Source: Oscillospiraceae bacterium
Lineage (GTDB): Bacteria > Bacillota > Clostridia > Oscillospirales > Ruminococcaceae
Assembly (NCBI GenBank): GCA_030527085.1
Contig: JAUNBN010000052.1
Location: 1-8,127 of the forward strand
Reading direction: 5' to 3'
Length of the DNA stretch: 8,127 nucleotides
Shown: in pieces, positions 1 to 8,127 of the stretch
Numbering within the stretch: the first letter of the stretch is position 1
Layout of the letters: every line of letters starts with the position of its first letter
Made by a program: the position numbers and the translations under genes
Notes under the pieces: generated by a model
What the model was told of the DNA's origin: nothing
Databases searched by the model: none
The model's input: only the letters and a program-made list of their open reading frames with translations

Positions 1-171
1 GCCTCCCGCGAGCCCGGCGACGCCGAGGTCATCGAGAGCGAGGGCTCCGGCTACGGCATAGAACACGCCGACGACTACGTTCAGGACGACTACACCGAGG
101 ACGGCGGCGAGGACTACATCGCCGAGGACGAAGAGGACGACCTGGACGCCGATGACGGCGAAGAAATATAA
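1..171 (+). CDS. rpoB: RNA polymerase beta subunit, C-terminal end (5' part outside window)
   Basis: This is the last 56 codons of a reading frame open from the window's first base, ending in TAA at 169-171. It is assigned to the beta subunit of RNA polymerase because it sits directly upstream of rpoC, in the near-universal rpoB-rpoC order and with only 12 bases between them. The visible part is not the conserved catalytic core. It is a low-complexity acidic tail: 25 of 56 residues are Asp or Glu, there is one Arg and one His, and no Lys. Tyr and Gly are scattered through it, and it ends in DADDGEEI. Acidic, poorly conserved beta C-termini are common in Firmicutes, so the tail agrees with the call but does not prove it. 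Its role is unknown; a disordered, charge-repelling extension near the beta-beta' interface is an inference. Start and length cannot be judged here. Confidence 0.87.
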   Translation, partial: ASREPGDAEVIESEGSGYGIEHADDYVQDDYTEDGGEDYIAEDEEDDLDADDGEEI

Positions 172-176
172 GGAGG
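170..176 (+). promoter_or_regulatory. rpoC ribosome-binding site overlapping rpoB stop
   Basis: AAGGAGG is a full anti-Shine-Dalgarno match whose first two bases are the last two bases of the rpoB TAA stop. It lies 7 bases before the rpoC ATG. Ribosomes ending rpoB therefore finish on top of the rpoC initiation site, which favours coupled translation and equal amounts of beta and beta'. It also fixes the rpoC start at 184. Confidence 0.85.
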
Positions 177-183
177 GCTTGAG

Positions 184-3711
<3,528 letters not shown>

Positions 3712-3757
3712 TTACAAATAGTAAAAATCGCACAAAAAGATTGATTTTGATTTGTAA
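3712..3757. repeat. AT-rich inverted repeat directly after rpoC stop
   Basis: TTACAAAT (3712-3719) and ATTTGTAA (3750-3757) are a perfect 8-bp inverted repeat. Nested inside, AAAATC (3724-3729) pairs with GATTTT (3743-3748), leaving a 13-base loop and a small internal loop. The 14-bp stem starts at the base after the rpoC TGA. It is not a standard intrinsic terminator: the stem is AT-rich and no T-run follows. It covers the -35 box of the next promoter. It could be an RNA 3'-end or processing structure for rpoC mRNA, an operator-like DNA palindrome, or chance in AT-rich DNA. Confidence 0.45.
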
Positions 3758-3769
3758 GTAACCTATAAT
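3741..3769 (+). promoter_or_regulatory. Predicted sigma-A/sigma-70 promoter for rpsL-rpsG-fusA
   Basis: The -35 is TTGATT (3741-3746) and the -10 is a perfect TATAAT (3764-3769), separated by the optimal 17 bases. Transcription would start about 3774-3777 (AAGGC), giving a leader of about 80 bases before the rpsL start. A second TTGATT at 3747 is too close to the -10 to serve. The promoter lies in a gap free of any gene, so the str genes can probably be transcribed apart from rpoBC as well as by read-through. Confidence 0.72.
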
Positions 3770-3775
3770 ATTAAG

Positions 3776-3827
3776 GCTGCCTAAAAACGGCGGCGCAAGG
3801 TGAAAACGGGTAAAAACCCGATTTTAC
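3776..3827 (+). promoter_or_regulatory. Structured 5' leader of rpsL (two hairpins, one with an alternative fold)
   Basis: The predicted leader opens with a 6-bp stem, GCTGCC (3776-3781) with GGCGGC (3789-3794), including one G-T pair and a 7-base loop. A second stem spans 3800-3827: GTGAAA (3800-3805) with TTTTAC (3822-3827), one A/A mismatch, then CGGGT (3807-3811) with ACCCG (3816-3820) closing an AAAA loop. The same TTTTAC can instead pair with GTAAAA (3810-3815), a fold that excludes the CGGGT/ACCCG stem. The ribosome-binding site lies 16 bases further on and is not inside either stem. No T-run follows, so this does not look like a terminator. A control role, such as binding of a ribosomal protein, is only inferred. 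Confidence 0.4.
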
Positions 3828-3843
3828 GATAAAAGCTTAAGGA

Positions 3844-3849
3844 AAGGAG
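3844..3849 (+). promoter_or_regulatory. rpsL ribosome-binding site that sets a TTG start
   Basis: AAGGAG lies 7 bases before TTG at 3857. Reading from that TTG gives MPTFNQLVRKGR, the standard S12 N-terminus. No ATG or GTG near the site would do so, so the ribosome-binding site and the conserved protein start together support TTG initiation. Confidence 0.85.
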
Positions 3850-3856
3850 AAGAAAC

Positions 3857-4270
3857 TTGCCTACATTTAACCAGCTGGTACGCAAGGGCCGCGAGGAGAG
3901 CGTTTCCAAGTCCGCTTCGCCCGCGCTGCAGAGGGGCTACAACACCATGAAGCGCGCCTATACGGATTTGAGCTCGCCGCAGAAGCGCGGGGTCTGCACC
4001 ACCGTTAAGACCATGACCCCCAAGAAGCCCAATTCGGCTCTGCGCAAGGTAGCCCGTGTGCGCCTTACCAACGGCATAGAGGTCTGGGGTTACATCCCCG
4101 GCGTGGGCCACAATCTTCAGGAGCACAGCGTAGTGCTCGTGAGGGGCGGGCGCGTCAAGGATTTGCCCGGCGTGCGCTACCACATCGTGCGCGGAACGCT
4201 CGACACCCAGGGCGTTACCGACCGCGGCCGCTCGCGCTCGAAGTACGGCGCGAAGCGCCCGAAGAAGTAA
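3857..4270 (+). CDS. rpsL: 30S ribosomal protein S12 (137 aa, TTG start)
   Basis: S12 sits at the 30S decoding centre, helps check codon-anticodon pairing, and contacts EF-Tu and EF-G during elongation. The protein begins MPTFNQLVRKGR and carries the family signature TPKKPNSALRKVARVRL (residues 54-70). GHNLQEHSVVLVRGGRVKDL (84-103) follows, then GVRYHIVRG, and the basic tail RSKYGAKRPKK. Against the 124-residue E. coli protein it has 13 extra residues between the N-terminus and PQKRGVC, as in Bacillus-type S12 (138 aa). K56 and K101 correspond to E. coli K43 and K88 (counting Met), where changes give streptomycin resistance. Both are lysine here, so these positions are wild-type. It is first in a likely rpsL-rpsG-fusA unit with its own promoter. 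Its TTG start may lower translation relative to its neighbours; that is inference. Confidence 0.97.
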   Translation: MPTFNQLVRKGREESVSKSASPALQRGYNTMKRAYTDLSSPQKRGVCTTVKTMTPKKPNSALRKVARVRLTNGIEVWGYIPGVGHNLQEHSVVLVRGGRVKDLPGVRYHIVRGTLDTQGVTDRGRSRSKYGAKRPKK

Positions 4271-4282
4271 AACAATCAAACC

Positions 4283-4315
4283 GCCGAGAGGCTTTAATAT
4301 AAGGCTTTTCTCGGC
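4283..4315 (+). promoter_or_regulatory. Strong hairpin after rpsL; candidate S7 control or processing element
   Basis: GCCGAGA (4283-4289) pairs perfectly with TCTCGGC (4309-4315). The stem can continue through G4290-T4306, G4291-C4305, C4292-G4304, T4293-G4303 and two T-A pairs around an AATAT loop, with a TT bulge at 4307-4308, giving about 13 pairs. It begins 12 bases after the rpsL stop. AGCGC follows instead of a T-run, so intrinsic termination is unlikely. In E. coli, S7 represses its own synthesis by binding the rpsL-rpsG intercistronic RNA. This element occupies the matching place, but I cannot show that it resembles the E. coli site. Confidence 0.55.
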
Positions 4316-4326
4316 AGCGCTGCGGG

Positions 4327-4374
4327 AGCGGATAGGACCGCTTTCGAGTACCGAAGAAATCATCACTTTTGTGA
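4327..4374 (+). promoter_or_regulatory. Consecutive small hairpins leading into the rpsG ribosome-binding site
   Basis: Three short stems follow the large hairpin. AGCGG (4327-4331) pairs with CCGCT (4338-4342) around ATAGGA. TTCG (4343-4346) pairs with CGAA (4352-4355) around AGTAC. TCAC (4363-4366) pairs with GTGA (4371-4374) around TTTT. The last ends just before the GGGAGGG Shine-Dalgarno stretch (4375-4381) of rpsG. Each stem is weak alone, but together with the 4283-4315 hairpin they leave little unpaired RNA between rpsL and rpsG. This is compatible with translational control of rpsG; the function is inferred. Confidence 0.35.
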
Positions 4375-4389
4375 GGGAGGGAAGAAGAC

Positions 4390-4860
4390 ATGCCGAGAAG
4401 AGGCAATATCGCCAAGCGCGACGTGCTGCCCGACCCTATTTACGGCTCCAAGATGGTAACCCGCCTTGTCAACAGCATTATGTACGACGGCAAGAAGGGC
4501 GTAGCTCAGAAGATAGTTTACAACGCCTTCGACACCATTAAGGACAAGACGGGCAACGACCCGCTCGAGATGTTCGAAAAGGCTCTTGAGAACATCATGC
4601 CGGAATTAGAGGTCAAGGCCCGCCGCGTGGGCGGCTCCACCTATCAGGTGCCTATGGAGGTTCGCCCGGAGAGGCGTACCACCCTCGGACTGCGCTGGCT
4701 CACGAGCTATTCGCGCGCGAGAAGCGAGCGCACTATGGCCGACCGCTTGGCCTCCGAGATAATGGACGCCTGCAACGGTATGGGCAACGCCGTCAAGAAG
4801 CGTGAGGACACGCACAAGATGGCCGAGGCCAACCGCGCCTTCGCGCACTACAGGTATTAA
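4390..4860 (+). CDS. rpsG: 30S ribosomal protein S7 (156 aa)
   Basis: S7 starts assembly of the 30S head by binding the 3' domain of 16S rRNA, and it lies near the E-site tRNA. The length equals the usual 156 residues. The protein starts MPRRGNIAKRDVLPDPIYGS. The core signature VKARRVGGSTYQVPMEVRP occupies residues 75-93, followed by ERRTTLGLRWL and the C-terminal helices ending KMAEANRAFAHYRY. ATG is preceded by GGAGG (4376-4380) at a spacing of 9. The TAA stop is followed at once by an in-frame TAG (4861-4863) and another TAA (4870-4872), so read-through would be short. S7 is the known autoregulator of the str operon in E. coli, which makes the structured gap upstream a candidate target of this product. 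No promoter was seen in that gap. Confidence 0.98.
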   Translation: MPRRGNIAKRDVLPDPIYGSKMVTRLVNSIMYDGKKGVAQKIVYNAFDTIKDKTGNDPLEMFEKALENIMPELEVKARRVGGSTYQVPMEVRPERRTTLGLRWLTSYSRARSERTMADRLASEIMDACNGMGNAVKKREDTHKMAEANRAFAHYRY

Positions 4861-4900
4861 TAGTATTATTAACAAAAATAAGAGCAAAGGAGGTTAAAAT

Positions 4901-6979
4901 ATGCCCAGAGACGTTTCTCTCGAACAGACCCGAAATATCGGTATCATGGCGCACATAGACGCCGGCAAGACTACGACTACAGAGCGCATACTTTTTTACA
5001 CCGGAATAAACCACAAGCTAGGCGAGGTCCACGACGGCGCGGCCACCATGGACTGGATGGAGCAGGAACGCGAGCGGGGCATAACCATAACCTCCGCCGC
5101 TACGACAGCCTACTGGGAGGGCTGCCGAATAAACATTATCGACACCCCCGGCCACGTTGACTTTACCGTTGAGGTTGAGCGCTCGCTTCGAGTGCTGGAC
5201 GGCTCGGTAACGGTCTTCTGCGCCAAGGGCGGAGTTGAGCCCCAGTCCGAGACCGTGTGGAGGCAGGCGGACAAGTACCGCGTGCCGCGCATGGCCTATA
5301 TCAATAAAATGGATATCATGGGCGCGGACTTCTACCGCGTGGTCGATATGATGCGCGAGAGGCTGCACTGCAACGCCGTGCCCATCCAGATTCCCATCGG
5401 CAGCGAGGAGGACTACGCGGGTCTTATCGACTTGGTCGATATGAAGGCCTACACGAAGTTCGAGGCGATAAAGCAGGACGTAACGGGTGAGGACATCCCC
5501 GAGGCCATGCTCGAAATGGCCGCTCAGTATCGCTCGAAGCTCCTCGAAGCCCTCTCCGAGTTTGACGACGAGATAATGGAAAAATTCCTCGAGGGCGAGG
5601 AGGTCTCGGAGGAGAGCGTCAAGCGCGCCATTCGCCGTGGCACTCTCGACAACGCTCTGGTGCCCGTGCTCTGCGGCTCCTCTTACAAAAACAAGGGAGT
5701 TCAGAAGCTGCTGGACGCCATAGTGGACTACATGCCCTCGCCGGTGGATATTCCGTCTATCAAGGGGATAAACCCCAAGAACGGCAAGGAGGAGGAGCGC
5801 CATTCCGACGACTCCGAGCCCTTCTCCGCGCTGGCCTTCAAGATAATGACCGACCCCTATGTGGGCAGGCTCTGCTTCTTCAGGGTCTATTCCGGTAAGC
5901 TCAACGCCGGAAGCGGAATGCTCAACTCCACGAAGGACAAGTCCGAGCGTATGGGACGCATTCTCCAGATGCACGCGAACGACCGCAAGGACATAGAGAC
6001 CGTCTACGCCGGAGACATAGCGGCGGCGGTGGGCTTAAAGCTCACCGGCACGGGCGATACCCTCTGCGCGCCGAGCGCGCCCATAATCCTCGAGAGCATG
6101 GAGTTCCCCGAGCCGGTCATAAGGGTTGCCATAGAGCCCAAGACCAAGGCCGGGCAAGAGAAGATGGCCATAGCGCTGCAGAAGCTCGCCGAGGAGGACC
6201 CCACCTTCCGCACCTACACGGACGAGGAGACGGGGCAGACCATAATCGCCGGAATGGGCGAGCTGCACCTCGAGATAATCGTGGACAGGCTGCTGCGCGA
6301 GTTTAAGGTGGAGGCCAACGTGGGCGCGCCTCAGGTCGCCTACCGCGAGACCATCACCAAGAACGCGGACGTGGACACGAAGTACGCCCGCCAGAGCGGC
6401 GGCCACGGCCAGTACGGCCATGTAAAGCTCAGAGTAGAGCCCAACCCCGAAAAGGGCTACGAGTTCGTAAACGAGATAGTAGGCGGCTCGATACCGAAGG
6501 AATACATCGAGCCCGTCAATCAGGGAATACAGGGCGCAATGCACGCGGGCGTGCTCGCGGGCTACCCGGTAGTCGATTTGAAGGTCACGCTCTACGACGG
6601 CAGCTACCACGAGGTGGACTCCTCCGAGATGGCCTTTAAGATAGCGGCCTCGATGGCTCTCAAGGAAGCGCTGAACAAGGCCGCGCCCGTAATTCTCGAG
6701 CCGATAATGAAGATAAGCGTTATCGTTCCCGAGGAATACATGGGCGACGTTATCGGAGATATAAACGCCCGCCGCGGCCAGATAGAGAGTCTCGACTCCC
6801 TGCCCGGCGCGCAGCAGATTAACGCCCACGTTCCGCTCTCGAGCATGTTCGGCTACGCCACCGACCTGCGCTCCAAAACTCAAGGCCGCGGCCAGTACAC
6901 GATGGAGCCCTCGCACTATGTTGAGGTTCCCAAGTCCGTGTCCGAGCAGATAACCGGCGGCAAGCGCCGCGAAAACTAA
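4901..6979 (+). CDS. fusA: Elongation factor G (EF-G, 692 aa)
   Basis: This translational GTPase drives translocation of tRNA and mRNA after peptide transfer; with ribosome recycling factor it also splits spent ribosomes. The G domain has all GTPase motifs: P-loop AHIDAGKT (17-24), switch I RGITITS (59-65), DTPGH (81-85, with catalytic-type H85), NKMD (135-138) and G5 CGSSYKNKG (258-266). Domain II follows at about 305-400. Domain III contains GMGELHLEI (451-459). Domain IV contains RQSGGHGQYGHVKL (497-510) and the tip loop around H570 (SYHEVDSSEMAFK) that enters the decoding centre. Domain V contains YMGDVIGDINARRGQI (613-628) and GYATDLRSKTQGRGQYTM. Length and domain order are those of canonical EF-G, not of the tetracycline-protection or LepA relatives. 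AAAGGAGG (4886-4893) lies 7 bases before the ATG. The 40-base AT-rich gap after rpsG shows no promoter or terminator, so it is probably co-transcribed with rpsG. Confidence 0.98.
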   Translation: MPRDVSLEQTRNIGIMAHIDAGKTTTTERILFYTGINHKLGEVHDGAATMDWMEQERERGITITSAATTAYWEGCRINIIDTPGHVDFTVEVERSLRVLDGSVTVFCAKGGVEPQSETVWRQADKYRVPRMAYINKMDIMGADFYRVVDMMRERLHCNAVPIQIPIGSEEDYAGLIDLVDMKAYTKFEAIKQDVTGEDIPEAMLEMAAQYRSKLLEALSEFDDEIMEKFLEGEEVSEESVKRAIRRGTLDNALVPVLCGSSYKNKGVQKLLDAIVDYMPSPVDIPSIKGINPKNGKEEERHSDDSEPFSALAFKIMTDPYVGRLCFFRVYSGKLNAGSGMLNSTKDKSERMGRILQMHANDRKDIETVYAGDIAAAVGLKLTGTGDTLCAPSAPIILESMEFPEPVIRVAIEPKTKAGQEKMAIALQKLAEEDPTFRTYTDEETGQTIIAGMGELHLEIIVDRLLREFKVEANVGAPQVAYRETITKNADVDTKYARQSGGHGQYGHVKLRVEPNPEKGYEFVNEIVGGSIPKEYIEPVNQGIQGAMHAGVLAGYPVVDLKVTLYDGSYHEVDSSEMAFKIAASMALKEALNKAAPVILEPIMKISVIVPEEYMGDVIGDINARRGQIESLDSLPGAQQINAHVPLSSMFGYATDLRSKTQGRGQYTMEPSHYVEVPKSVSEQITGGKRREN

Positions 6980-6983
6980 AATC

Positions 6984-7012
6984 TTGAATTTACCCGCGTT
7001 TATTGCTACAAT
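6984..7012 (+). promoter_or_regulatory. Predicted tuf promoter with extended -10
   Basis: The -35 TTGAAT (6984-6989) and -10 TACAAT (7007-7012) have an ideal 17-base spacer. TG at 7004-7005 makes an extended -10 element. The start of transcription would be near 7018-7020, giving a leader of about 53 bases. The -35 begins five bases after the fusA stop. It would let tuf be made in excess of fusA, fitting the higher need for EF-Tu than EF-G. Confidence 0.72.
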
Positions 7013-7021
7013 ATACGGGTA
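6991..7021. repeat. Inverted repeat flanking the tuf -10 box
   Basis: TACCCG (6991-6996) and CGGGTA (7016-7021) are perfect 6-bp inverted arms 19 bases apart. They enclose the -10 box, and the right arm covers the expected transcription start. The position suits an operator or a DNA-binding site. The arms are short, so chance is a serious alternative. Confidence 0.3.
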
Positions 7022-7044
7022 TAGGGAAAAAATCTAAAAATCAG

Positions 7045-7057
7045 CAGTGAAGCACTG
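7045..7057 (+). promoter_or_regulatory. Small hairpin abutting the tuf ribosome-binding site
   Basis: CAGTG (7045-7049) pairs with CACTG (7053-7057) around an AAG loop. The last base of the stem is the first G of GGGAGG (7057-7062), the tuf Shine-Dalgarno, which lies 9 bases before the ATG. The rest of the leader is A-rich and probably unpaired. The stem may shape access to the ribosome-binding site; five pairs is weak evidence. Confidence 0.35.
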
Positions 7058-7071
7058 GGAGGAAAAATCCA

Positions 7072-8127
<1,056 letters not shown>

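Noticed and set aside
3747..3752. Second TTGATT as an alternative -35
   Set aside because: It would leave an 11-base spacer to the TATAAT, too short for a sigma-70-type promoter.
3807..3825. Intrinsic terminator or attenuator in the rpsL leader (CGGGT/ACCCG stem followed by ATTTT)
   Set aside because: The stem is only 5 bp and just four T residues follow before AC. It is better described as part of the longer 3800-3827 hairpin.
3857..3859. Frameshift or missing start in rpsL
   Set aside because: There is no ATG at the expected place, but TTG with a proper ribosome-binding site gives the normal S12 N-terminus, so the gene is intact.
4283..4315. Intrinsic terminator after rpsL
   Set aside because: The hairpin is strong but is followed by AGCGCTGCGG and not by a T-run. 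Termination here would cut off rpsG and fusA, which have no visible promoter of their own.
5018..5974. 318-codon minus-strand frame in fusA (also 6035-6916 and, in rpoC, 2497-3222)
   Set aside because: These are mirror frames of strongly conserved genes, with His/Leu/Val/Gly-rich composition that follows from the sense codons. I see no ribosome-binding site or known motif.

Overview
The window is a continuous, all-plus-strand block of core gene-expression genes: the last 56 codons of rpoB (by position), complete rpoC, rpsL, rpsG and fusA, and the first 352 codons of tuf, cut by the window edge. This is the classic rpoBC-str operon order. I see no mobile element, CRISPR array, tRNA, rRNA or cargo gene. 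No stretch over 150 bases lacks a gene. I found no undescribed system; the points of interest lie in the intergenic control regions and in codon use.

The organism looks like a high-GC Firmicutes-type bacterium, probably of class Clostridia. RpoC is short and lacks the large trigger-loop insertion of Proteobacteria. RpsL carries the 13-residue N-terminal-region insertion seen in Bacillus-type S12. Every gene has a strong purine-rich Shine-Dalgarno site. The coding DNA is GC-rich but uses ATA very often for isoleucine, and the spacers are AT-rich. The assignment rests on sequence memory and not on a tree, so the class is a moderate-confidence guess.

Layout: the rpoB tail (1-171) runs into rpoC (184-3711), with the rpoC ribosome-binding site overlapping the rpoB stop. 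A 145-base gap follows. It holds an AT-rich inverted repeat right after the rpoC stop, a good sigma-A-type promoter and a structured leader, and ends at rpsL (3857-4270), which starts with TTG. A 119-base gap with several consecutive hairpins leads to rpsG (4390-4860), a candidate site for autoregulation by S7. A 40-base gap leads to fusA (4901-6979). A 92-base gap with its own extended -10 promoter leads to tuf (7072 to beyond 8127).

Together the genes make the two large RNA polymerase subunits, two 30S decoding-centre and head proteins, and the two GTPases of elongation. The layout suggests read-through transcription from rpoBC, boosted by a second promoter before rpsL and a third before tuf, whose product is normally needed in the largest amount.
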